A stretch of DNA of 64,000 nucleotides from Nomia melanderi. Its lineage: Eukaryota; Arthropoda; Insecta; Hymenoptera; Halictidae. The stretch spans positions 4,774,001-4,838,000 of the forward strand of contig NW_027475134.1 of NCBI RefSeq assembly GCF_051020985.1. The letters run 5' to 3'. The notes under the pieces were generated by a model. That model searched no databases, had not been told where the DNA came from, and was given only the letters and a program-made list of their open reading frames with translations. Positions 41,001-52,353 of the stretch are shown piece by piece. Numbering within the stretch: the first letter of the stretch is position 1; each line of letters begins with the position of its first letter. The position numbers were made by a program, and so were the translations under genes.

Positions 41001-42531
41001 GGAACGTCCTCGCACCTCCAGGGGCCGAGACAACCACCGTCTCATGGGGCCGGACACTCAGGGTCCGGGTAAAATCCAATATATATCTGGTGATATCTCG
41101 GGTGCTATTACAGATAGCGCAATAAATCAAAGTGCATTGTCTGTAGGAGGCCCTGGCGCATGAATCTGTGCAGCGGGAACGACGTCGGACCACCAGGGGC
41201 CGAAAAAACCACAGTCTCATGGGGCCGGACCCTCATGGTCAGGGTAAAATCCAATATATATCTGGTGATATCTCGTGTGCTATTACAGATAGCGCAATAA
41301 ATCAAAGTGCATTGTCTGTAGGAGGCCCTGGCGCATGAATCTGTGCAGCGGGAACGACCTCGGACCACCAGGGGCCGAGAAAACCACAGTCTCATGGGGC
41401 CGGACACTCAGGGTCGGGGGAAAATCCAATATATATCTGGTGATATCTCGGGTGCTATTAGAGATAGCGCAATAAACCAAAGTGAATTATCTGCAGGAGG
41501 CCCTGGTGCATGAATCTGTGCAGCGGGAACGACCTCGGACCCCCAGGGGCCGAGTCAACCACCGTCTCATGGGGCCGGACACTCAGGGTCTGGGAAAAAT
41601 CCAATATATATCCGGTGATATCTCGGGTGCTATTACAGATAGCGCAATAAATCAAAGTGCATCGTCTGTAGGAGGCCCTGGCGCATGAATCTGTGCAGCG
41701 GGAACGACCTCGGGCCACCAGGGGCCGAGAAAACCACAGTCTCATGGGGCCGGACTCTCAGGGTCAGGGGAAAATCCAATATATATCTGGTGATATCTCG
41801 GGTGCTATTAGAGATAGCGCAATAAACCAAAGTGAATTATCTGCAGGAGGCCCTGGCGCATGCATCTGTGCAGCGGGAACGACCTCGGACCACCAGGGGC
41901 CGAGAAAACCACCGTCTCATGGGGCTGGACACTCAGGGTGAGGGAAATATCCAATATATATCTGGTGTTATCTCGGGTGCTATTACAGATAGCGCAATAA
42001 ATCAAAGTGCATTGTCTGTAGGAGGCCCTGGCGCATGAATCTGTGCAGCGGGAACGACCTCGGACCACCAGGGGCCGAGAAAACCACAGTCTCATGGGGC
42101 GGACACTCAGGGTCAGGGGAAAATCCAATATATATGTGGTGATATCTCGGGAGCTATTACAGATAGCGCAATAAATCAAAGTGCATTGTCTGTAGGAGGC
42201 CCTGGCGCATGAATCTGTGCAGCGGGAACGACCTCGGACCACCAGGGGCCGATAAAACTACAGTCTCATGCGGCCGGACACTCAGGGTCTGGGGAAAATC
42301 CAATATATATCTGGTGATATCTCCGGTCCTATTACAGATAGCGAAATAAATCAAAGTGCATTGTCTGTAGGAGGCCCTGGCGCATGAATCTGTGCAGCGG
42401 GAACGACCTCGGACCACCAGAGGCCGAGGAAACCACAGTCTCATGGGGCCGGACACTCAGGGTCAGGGGAAAATCCAATATATATCTGGTGATATCTCGG
42501 GTGCTATTACAGATAGCGCAATAAATCAAAG
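38094..42531. repeat. 4.4-kb block, copy 2
   Basis: This copy of 32496-36933 includes the 875-bp tandem repeat at 38916-40782 and both marker monomers (38577 and 42251). It also repeats the 174- and 176-bp monomers at equivalent places (near 38425, 38909, 40993 and 42097). The near absence of substitutions, given that neighbouring monomers differ at many sites, indicates one recent segmental event rather than homogenisation monomer by monomer. Confidence 0.9.
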
Positions 42532-43402
42532 GGCATTGTCTGTAGGAGGCCCTGGCGCATGAACCTGTGCAGCGGCAACGACCTCGGACCACCAGGGGCC
42601 GAGAAAACCACAGTCTCATGGGGCGGACACTCAGGGTCAGGGGAAAATCCAATATATATCTGGTGATATCTCGGGTGCTATTAAAGATAGCGCAATAAGC
42701 CAAAGGGAATTATCTGCAGGAGGCCCTGGCGCATGCATCTGTGCAGCGGGAACGACCTAGGACCACCAGGGGCCGAGAAAACCATCGTCTCATGGGGCCG
42801 GACACTCAGGGTAAGGGAAAAATCCAATATATATATGGTGATATCTCGGGTGCTATTAGAGATAGCGCAATAAATCAAAGTGCATTGTCTGTAGGAGGCC
42901 CTGGCGCATGAATCTGTGCAGCGGGAACGACCTCGGACCACCAGGGGCCGAGAAAACCACAGTCTCATGGGGCGGACACTCAGGGTCAGGGGAAAATCCA
43001 ATATATATGTGGTGATATCTCGGGAGCTATTACAGATAGCGCAATAAATCAAAGTGCATTGTCTGTAGGAGGCCCTGGCGCATGAATCTGTGCAGCGGGA
43101 ACGACCTCGGACCACCAGGGGCCGATAAAACTACAGTCTCATGCGGCCGGACACTCAGGGTCTGGGGAAAATCCAATATATATCTGGTGATATCTCCGGT
43201 CCTATTACAGATAGCGAAATAAATCAAAGTGCATTGTCTGTAGGAGGCCCTGGCGCATGAATCTGTGCAGCGGGAACGACCTCGGACCACCAGAGGCCGA
43301 GGAAACCACAGTCTCATGGGGCCGGACACTCAGGGTCAGGGGAAAATCCAATATATATCTGGTGATATCTCGGGTGCTATTACAGATAGCGCAATAAATC
43401 AA
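42532..43402. repeat. Extra 5-monomer segment recopying the block start
   Basis: Copy 2 of the large unit is about 873 bp longer than copy 1: the linker offset is 6,471 bp against 5,598 bp for the block. The extra piece repeats the series at about 32443-33255 and 38046-38855 (ATTAAAGATAG, AAGCCAAAGGG, GGCGCATGCATC, GGGTAAGGG, TATATATGG, two CATGGGGCGGAC units near 42620 and 42970, and marker monomer 43124). It has a private ACCATCGTC near 42783. Unequal exchange within the block would explain it. Confidence 0.8.
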
Positions 43403-44585
43403 AGTGTATTATCTGCAGGAGGCCCTGGCGCATGAATCTGTGCAGCGGGAACGACCTCGGACCACCAGGGTCCGAGAAAAACACCGTCTCATGGGGCCGC
43501 ACACTCAGGGTCAGTGAAAAATCCAATATATATCTGGTGATATCTCGGGTGCTATTACAGATAGCGCCAAAAATCAAAGTGCATTGTCTGTAGGAGGCCC
43601 TGGCGCATGAATCTGTGCAGCGGGAACGACCTCGAACCACCAGGGGCCGAGACAACCACCGTCTCATGGGGCCGGGCACTCAGGGTCAGGGGAATATCCA
43701 ATATATATCTGGTGATATCACGGGTGCTATTACAGATAGCGCAATAAATCAAAGTGCATTGTCTGTAGGAGGCCCTGGCGCATGAATCTGTGCAGCGGGA
43801 ACGACCTCGGACCACCAGGGGCCGAGGAAACCACAGTCTCATGGGGCCGGACACTCAGGGTCAGGGAAAAATCCATTATATATCTGGTGATATATCGGGT
43901 GCCATTAGAGATAGCTCGATAAATCAAAGTGCATTGTCTGCAGGAGGCCCTGACGCATGAATCTGTGCAGCGGGAACGACCTCGGACCACCAGGGGCCGA
44001 GAAAACCACAGTCTCATGGGGCCGGACACTCAGGGTCAGGGAAAAATCCAATATATATCTGGTGATATCTCGGGTGCTATTAGAGATAGCGCAATAAACC
44101 AAAGTGAGTTATCTGCAGGAGGCCCTGGCGCATGAATCTATGCAACGGGAACCACCTCGGACCACCAGGGGCCGAGAAAAACACAGTCTCATGGTTCCGG
44201 ACACTCAGGGTCAGGGGAAAATCCAATATATATCTGGTGATATCTCGGGTGCTATTACAGATAGCGCTATAAATCAAAGTGCATTGTCTGTAGGAGGCCC
44301 TGGCGCATGAATCTGTGCAGCGGGAACGACCTCGGACCACCAGGGGCCGAGAAAAGCACAGTCTCATGGGGCCGGACACTCAGGGTCAGGGTAAAATCCA
44401 ATATATATCTGGTGATATCTCGGGTGCTATTAGAGATAGCGCAATAAACCAAAGTGAATTATCTGCAGGGGGCCCTGGCGCATGAATCTGTGCAGCGGGA
44501 ACGACCTCGGACCACCAGGGGCCGAGAAAACGACCGTCTCATGGGGCCGGACACTCAGGGTCAGTGAAAAATCCAATATATATCT
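43403..44585. repeat. Second copy of the linker block
   Basis: This block matches 36932-38114 at 6,471 bp, including AGCGCCAAAAATC near 43565 and CATGGTTCCGG near 44200. The right limit is where ATCTGGTGATATC becomes ATCTGCTGATATC (near 44586) and ATTAAAG becomes ATTACAG. Its right part also begins the 26-monomer repeat that starts at 43771. Confidence 0.85.
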
Positions 44586-46783
44586 GCTGATATCTCGGGT
44601 GCTATTACAGATAGCGCAATAAATCAAAGTGCATTGTCTGTAGGAGGCCCTGGCGCATGAACCTGTGCAGCGGGAACGACCTCGGACCACCAGGGCCCGA
44701 GAAAACGACCGTCTCATGGGGCCGGACGCTCAGGGTCAGTGAAAAATCCAATATATATCTGGTGATATCTCGGGTGCTATTACAGATAGCGCAATAAATC
44801 AAAGTGAATTATCTGCAGGAGGCCCTGGCGCATGAATCTGTGCAGCGGGAACGTCCTCGGACCTCCAGGGGCCGAGACAACCACCGTCTCATGGGGCCGG
44901 ACACTCAGGGTCAGGGGAATATCCAATATATATCTGGTGATATCACGGGTGCTATTACAGAGAGCGCAATAAATCAAAGTACATTGTCTGTAGGAGGCCC
45001 TGGCGCATGAATCTGTGCAGCGGGAACGACCTCGGACCACCAGGGTCCGAGAAAACCACAGTCTCATGGGGCCGGACACTCAGGGTCAGGGGAAAATCCA
45101 ATATATATCTGGTGATATCTCGGGTGCAATTACAGATAGCGCAATAAATCAAAGTGCATTGTCTGTAGGAGGCCCTGGCGCATGAATCTGTGCAGCGGGA
45201 ACGACCTCGGACCACCAGGGGCCGAGAAAACCACAGTCTCATGGGGCCGGACACTCAGGGTCAGGGAAAAATCCATTATATATCTGGTGATATATCGGGT
45301 GCCATTAGAGATAGCTCGATAAATCAAAGTGCATTGTCTGCAGGAGGCCCTGACGCATGAATCTGTGCAGCGGGAACGACCTCGGACCACCAGGGGCCGA
45401 GAAAACCACAGTCTCATGGGGCCGGACACTCAGGGTCAGGGGAAAATCCAATATATATCTGGTGATATCTCGGGTGCTATTAGAGATAGCGCAATAAACC
45501 AAAGTGAATTATCTGCAGGATGCCCTGGCGCATGAATCTGTGCAGCGGGAACGACCTCGGACCACCAGGGGCCGAGAAAACCACAGTCTCATGGGGCCGG
45601 ACACTCAGGGTCAGGGGAAAATCCAATATATATCTGGTGATATCTCGGGTGCTATTACAGATAGCGCTATAAATCAAAGTGCATTGTCTGTAGGAGGCCC
45701 TGGCGCATGAACCTGTGCAGCGGCAACGACCTCGGACCACCAGGGGCCGAGAAAACCACAGTCTCATGGGGCCGGACACTCAGGGTCAGGGGAAAATCCA
45801 ATATATATCTGGTGATATCTCGGGTGCTATTACAGATAGCGCAATAAATCAAAGTGTATTATCTGCAGGAGGCCCTGGCGCATGAATCTGTGCAGCGGGA
45901 ACGACCTCGGACCACCAGGGTCCGAGAAAAACACCGTCTCATGGGGCCGCACACTCAGGGTCAGTGAAAAATACAATATATATCTGGTGATATCTCGGGT
46001 GCCATTAGAGATAGCTCGATAAATCAAAGTGCATTGTCTGCAGGAGGCCCTGACGCATGAATCTGTGCAGCGGGAACGACCTCGGACCACCAGGGGCCGA
46101 GAAAACCACAGTCTCATGGGGCCGGACACTCAGGGTCAGGGAAAAATCCAATATATATCTGGTGATATCTCGGGTGCTATTAGAGATAGCGCAATAAACC
46201 AAAGTGAGTTATCTGCAGGAGGCCCTGGCGCATGAATCTATGCAACGGGAACCACCTCGGACCACCAGGGGCCGAGAAAACCACAGTCTCATGGGGCCAG
46301 ACACTCAGGGTCAGGGGAAAATCCAATATATATCTGGTGATATCTCGGGTGCTATTACAGATAGCGCAATAAATCAAAGTGCATTGTCTGTAGGAGGCCC
46401 TGGCGCATGAATCTGTGCAGCGGGAACGACCTCGGACCACCAGGGTCCGAGAAAAGCACAGTCTCACGGGGCCGGACACTCAGGGTCAGGGTAAAATCCA
46501 ATATATATCTGGTGATATCTCGGGTGCTATTAGAGATAGCGCAATAAACCAAAGTGAATTATCTGCAGGGGGCCCTGGCGCATGAATCGGTGCAGCGGGA
46601 ACGACCTCGGACCACCAGGGGCCGAGAAAACGACCGTCTCATGGGGCCGGACACTCAGGGTCAGTGAAAAATCCAATATATATCTGCTGATATCTCGGGT
46701 GCTATTACAGATAGCGCAATAAATCAAAGTGCATTGTCTGTAGGAGGCCCTGGCGCATGAACCTGTGCAGCGGGAACGACCTC
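43771..46783. repeat. 17-monomer block, copy 1 (offset 4,550 bp = 26 monomers)
   Basis: This block matches 48321-51333 with no difference seen, through GAATCTATGC, CATGGTTCCGG, CCAGGGCCCGAG, GAACGTCCTCGGACCTCC, ATATCACGGG with AGAGAGCGC, GGGTGCAATTAC, GGATGCCC, AGCGCTATAAATC, AAATACAATATA and CTCACGGGG. It ends where CCTCGAACC faces CCTCGGACC (near 46785). This is the leading part of a 26-monomer period whose trailing part (46784-48320) is not repeated after 51333. Confidence 0.88.
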
Positions 46784-48385
46784 GAACCACCAGGGGCCGA
46801 GACAACCACCGTCTCATGGGGCCGGGCACTCAGGGTCAGGGGAATATCCAATATATATCTGGTGATATCACGGGTGCTATTACAGATAGCGCAATAAATC
46901 AAAGTGCATTGTCTGTAGGAGGCCCTGGCGCATGAATCTGTGCAGCGGGAACGACCTCGGACCACCAGGGGCCGAGGAAACCACAGTCTCATGGGGCCGG
47001 ACACTCAGGGTCAGGGAAAAATCCATTATATATCTGGTGATATATCGGGTGCCATTAGAGATAGCTCGATAAATCAAAGTGCATTGTCTGCAGGAGGCCC
47101 TGACGCATGAATCTGTGCAGCGGGAACGACCTCGGACCACCAGGGGCCGAGAAAACCACAGTCTCATGGGGCCGGACACTCAGGGTCAGGGAAAAATCCA
47201 ATATATATCTGGTGATATCTCGGGTGCTATTAGAGATAGCGCAATAAACCAAAGTGAATTATCTGCAGGATGCCCTGGCGCATGAATCTGTGCAGCGGGA
47301 ACGACCTCGGACCACCAGGGGCCGAGAAAACCACAGTCTCATGGGGCCGGACACTCAGGGTCAGGGGAAAATCCAATATATATCTGGTGATATCTCGGGT
47401 GCTATTACAGATAGCGCTATAAATCAAAGTGCATTGTCTGTAGGAGGCCCTGGCGCATGAACCTGTGCAGCGGCAACGACCTCGGACCACCAGGGGCCGA
47501 GAAAACCACAGTCTCATGGGGCCGGACACTCAGGGTCAGGGGAAAATCCAATATATATCTGGTGATATCTCGGGTGCTATTACAGATAGCGCAATAAATC
47601 AAAGTGTATTATCTGCAGGAGGCCCTGGCGCATGAATCTGTGCAGCGGGAACGACCTCGGACCACCAGGGTCCGAGAAAAACACCGTCTCATGGGGCCGC
47701 ACACTCAGGGTCAGTGAAAAATACAATATATATCTGGTGATATCTCGGGTGCCATTAGAGATAGCTCGATAAATCAAAGTGCATTGTCTGCAGGAGGCCC
47801 TGACGCATGAATCTGTGCAGCGGGAACGACCTCGGACCACCAGGGGCCGAGAAAACCACAGTCTCATGGGGCCGGACACTCAGGGTCAGGGAAAAATCCA
47901 ATATATATCTGGTGATATCTCGGGTGCTATTAGAGATAGCGCAATAAACCAAAGTGAGTTATCTGCAGGAGGCCCTGGCGCATGAATCTATGCAACGGGA
48001 ACCACCTCGGACCACCAGGGGCCGAGAAAACCACAGTCTCATGGGGCCAGACACTCAGGGTCAGGGGAAAATCCAATATATATCTGGTGATATCTCGGGT
48101 GCTATTACAGATAGCGCAATAAATCAAAGTGCATTGTCTGTAGGAGGCCCTGGCGCATGAATCTGTGCAGCGGGAACGACCTCGGACCACCAGGGTCCGA
48201 GAAAAGCACAGTCTCACGGGGCCGGACACTCAGGGTCAGGGTAAAATCCAATATATATCTGGTGATATCTCGGGTGCTATTAGAGATAGCGCAATAAACC
48301 AAAGTGAATTATCTGCAGGGGGCCCTGGCGCATGAATCTGTGCAGCGGGAACGACCTCGGACCACCAGGGGCCGAGGAAACCACA
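45235..48385. repeat. 10-monomer (1,750-bp) duplication nested in the 26-mer
   Basis: Bases about 45235-46635 match 46985-48385 at 1,750 bp with few differences: GTCAGGGGAAAA versus GTCAGGGAAAAA near 45440, and GAATCGG versus GAATCTG near 46588. Both copies contain the two perfect-hairpin units (45906/47656 and 46431/48181). The intervening 46636-46984 contains ATCTGCTGATATC, CCTCGAACC with CCGGGCACTC, and ATATCACGGG. Confidence 0.85.
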
Positions 48386-51333
48386 GTCTCATGGGGCCGG
48401 ACACTCAGGGTCAGGGAAAAATCCATTATATATCTGGTGATATATCGGGTGCCATTAGAGATAGCTCGATAAATCAAAGTGCATTGTCTGCAGGAGGCCC
48501 TGACGCATGAATCTGTGCAGCGGGAACGACCTCGGACCACCAGGGGCCGAGAAAACCACAGTCTCATGGGGCCGGACACTCAGGGTCAGGGAAAAATCCA
48601 ATATATATCTGGTGATATCTCGGGTGCTATTAGAGATAGCGCAATAAACCAAAGTGAGTTATCTGCAGGAGGCCCTGGCGCATGAATCTATGCAACGGGA
48701 ACCACCTCGGACCACCAGGGGCCGAGAAAAACACAGTCTCATGGTTCCGGACACTCAGGGTCAGGGGAAAATCCAATATATATCTGGTGATATCTCGGGT
48801 GCTATTACAGATAGCGCTATAAATCAAAGTGCATTGTCTGTAGGAGGCCCTGGCGCATGAATCTGTGCAGCGGGAACGACCTCGGACCACCAGGGGCCGA
48901 GAAAAGCACAGTCTCATGGGGCCGGACACTCAGGGTCAGGGTAAAATCCAATATATATCTGGTGATATCTCGGGTGCTATTAGAGATAGCGCAATAAACC
49001 AAAGTGAATTATCTGCAGGGGGCCCTGGCGCATGAATCTGTGCAGCGGGAACGACCTCGGACCACCAGGGGCCGAGAAAACGACCGTCTCATGGGGCCGG
49101 ACACTCAGGGTCAGTGAAAAATCCAATATATATCTGCTGATATCTCGGGTGCTATTACAGATAGCGCAATAAATCAAAGTGCATTGTCTGTAGGAGGCCC
49201 TGGCGCATGAACCTGTGCAGCGGGAACGACCTCGGACCACCAGGGCCCGAGAAAACGACCGTCTCATGGGGCCGGACGCTCAGGGTCAGTGAAAAATCCA
49301 ATATATATCTGGTGATATCTCGGGTGCTATTACAGATAGCGCAATAAATCAAAGTGAATTATCTGCAGGAGGCCCTGGCGCATGAATCTGTGCAGCGGGA
49401 ACGTCCTCGGACCTCCAGGGGCCGAGACAACCACCGTCTCATGGGGCCGGACACTCAGGGTCAGGGGAATATCCAATATATATCTGGTGATATCACGGGT
49501 GCTATTACAGAGAGCGCAATAAATCAAAGTACATTGTCTGTAGGAGGCCCTGGCGCATGAATCTGTGCAGCGGGAACGACCTCGGACCACCAGGGTCCGA
49601 GAAAACCACAGTCTCATGGGGCCGGACACTCAGGGTCAGGGGAAAATCCAATATATATCTGGTGATATCTCGGGTGCAATTACAGATAGCGCAATAAATC
49701 AAAGTGCATTGTCTGTAGGAGGCCCTGGCGCATGAATCTGTGCAGCGGGAACGACCTCGGACCACCAGGGGCCGAGAAAACCACAGTCTCATGGGGCCGG
49801 ACACTCAGGGTCAGGGAAAAATCCATTATATATCTGGTGATATATCGGGTGCCATTAGAGATAGCTCGATAAATCAAAGTGCATTGTCTGCAGGAGGCCC
49901 TGACGCATGAATCTGTGCAGCGGGAACGACCTCGGACCACCAGGGGCCGAGAAAACCACAGTCTCATGGGGCCGGACACTCAGGGTCAGGGGAAAATCCA
50001 ATATATATCTGGTGATATCTCGGGTGCTATTAGAGATAGCGCAATAAACCAAAGTGAATTATCTGCAGGATGCCCTGGCGCATGAATCTGTGCAGCGGGA
50101 ACGACCTCGGACCACCAGGGGCCGAGAAAACCACAGTCTCATGGGGCCGGACACTCAGGGTCAGGGGAAAATCCAATATATATCTGGTGATATCTCGGGT
50201 GCTATTACAGATAGCGCTATAAATCAAAGTGCATTGTCTGTAGGAGGCCCTGGCGCATGAACCTGTGCAGCGGCAACGACCTCGGACCACCAGGGGCCGA
50301 GAAAACCACAGTCTCATGGGGCCGGACACTCAGGGTCAGGGGAAAATCCAATATATATCTGGTGATATCTCGGGTGCTATTACAGATAGCGCAATAAATC
50401 AAAGTGTATTATCTGCAGGAGGCCCTGGCGCATGAATCTGTGCAGCGGGAACGACCTCGGACCACCAGGGTCCGAGAAAAACACCGTCTCATGGGGCCGC
50501 ACACTCAGGGTCAGTGAAAAATACAATATATATCTGGTGATATCTCGGGTGCCATTAGAGATAGCTCGATAAATCAAAGTGCATTGTCTGCAGGAGGCCC
50601 TGACGCATGAATCTGTGCAGCGGGAACGACCTCGGACCACCAGGGGCCGAGAAAACCACAGTCTCATGGGGCCGGACACTCAGGGTCAGGGAAAAATCCA
50701 ATATATATCTGGTGATATCTCGGGTGCTATTAGAGATAGCGCAATAAACCAAAGTGAGTTATCTGCAGGAGGCCCTGGCGCATGAATCTATGCAACGGGA
50801 ACCACCTCGGACCACCAGGGGCCGAGAAAACCACAGTCTCATGGGGCCAGACACTCAGGGTCAGGGGAAAATCCAATATATATCTGGTGATATCTCGGGT
50901 GCTATTACAGATAGCGCAATAAATCAAAGTGCATTGTCTGTAGGAGGCCCTGGCGCATGAATCTGTGCAGCGGGAACGACCTCGGACCACCAGGGTCCGA
51001 GAAAAGCACAGTCTCACGGGGCCGGACACTCAGGGTCAGGGTAAAATCCAATATATATCTGGTGATATCTCGGGTGCTATTAGAGATAGCGCAATAAACC
51101 AAAGTGAATTATCTGCAGGGGGCCCTGGCGCATGAATCGGTGCAGCGGGAACGACCTCGGACCACCAGGGGCCGAGAAAACGACCGTCTCATGGGGCCGG
51201 ACACTCAGGGTCAGTGAAAAATCCAATATATATCTGCTGATATCTCGGGTGCTATTACAGATAGCGCAATAAATCAAAGTGCATTGTCTGTAGGAGGCCC
51301 TGGCGCATGAACCTGTGCAGCGGGAACGACCTC
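48321..51333. repeat. 17-monomer block, copy 2
   Basis: This is the copy of 43771-46783 at 4,550 bp. The left limit is set by GCAGGGGGCCC (near 48320) against GTAGGAGGCCC (near 43770). It includes hairpin units at 49581, 50456 and 50981. With the 1,750-bp repeat between them, the series GAATCTATGC to GCAGGGGGCCC is present four times within 43.9-51.2 kb. Confidence 0.88.
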
Positions 51334-52353
51334 GGACCACCAGGGCCCGAGAAAACGACCGTCTCATGGGGCCGGACGCTCAGGGTCAGTGAGAAATCCA
51401 ATATATATCTGGTGATATCTCGGGTGCTATTACAGATAGCGCAATAAATCAAAGTGAATTATCTGCAGGAGGCCCTGGCGCATGAATCTGTGCAGCGGGA
51501 ACGTCCTCGGACCCCCAGGGGCCGAGACAACCACCGTCTCATGGGGCCGGACACTCAGGGTCAGTGAAAAATCCAATATATATCTGGTGATATCTCGGGT
51601 GCTATTACAGATAGCGCAATAAATCAAAGTGCATTGTCTGTAGGAGGCCCTGGCGCATGAATCTGTGCAACGGGAACGACCTCGGACCACCAGGGTCCGA
51701 GAAAAGCACAGTCACATGGGGCCGGACACTCAGGGTCAGGGTAAAATCCAATATATATCTGGTGATATCTCGGGTGCTATTAGAGATAGCGCAATAAACC
51801 AAAGTGAATTATCTGCAGGGGGCCCTGGCGCATGAGTCTGTGCAGCGGGAACGACCTCGGACCACCAGGGGCCGAGAAAACGACCGTCTCATGGGGCCGG
51901 ACACTCAGGGTCAGTGAAAAATCCAATATATATCTGCTGATATCTCGGGTGCTATTACAGATAGCGCAATAAATCAAAGTGCATTGTCTGTAGGAGGCCC
52001 TGGCGCATGAACCTGTGCAGCGGGAACGACCTCGGACCACCAGGGCCCGAGAAAACGACCGTCTCATGTGGCCGGACGCTCAGGGTCAGTGAAAAATCCA
52101 ATATATATCTGGTGATATCTCGGGTGCTATTACAGATAGCGCAATAAATCAAAGTGAATTATCTGCAGGAGGCCCTGGCGCATGAATCTGTGCAGCGGGA
52201 ACGTCCTCGGACCCCCAGGGGCCGAGACAACCACCGTCTCATGGGGCCGGACACTCAGGGTCAGTGAAAAATCCAATATATATCTGGTGATATCTCGGGT
52301 GCTATTACAGATAGCGCAATAAATCAAAGTGCATTGTCTGTAGGAGGCCCTGG
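50970..52353. repeat. 4-monomer (700-bp) tandem duplication
   Basis: Bases 50970-51653 and 51670-52353 match at 700 bp. Substitutions that separate them include CAGTCTCACGG/CAGTCACATGG, GAATCGG/GAGTCTG (near 51836), GTGAGAAATCC/GTGAAAAATCC (near 51391) and CATGGGGCC/CATGTGGCC (near 52077). Both have GACCCCCAGGGG with GAGACAACC. The copies diverge on the right at GGCGCATG versus GGCGGATG. Confidence 0.83.
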
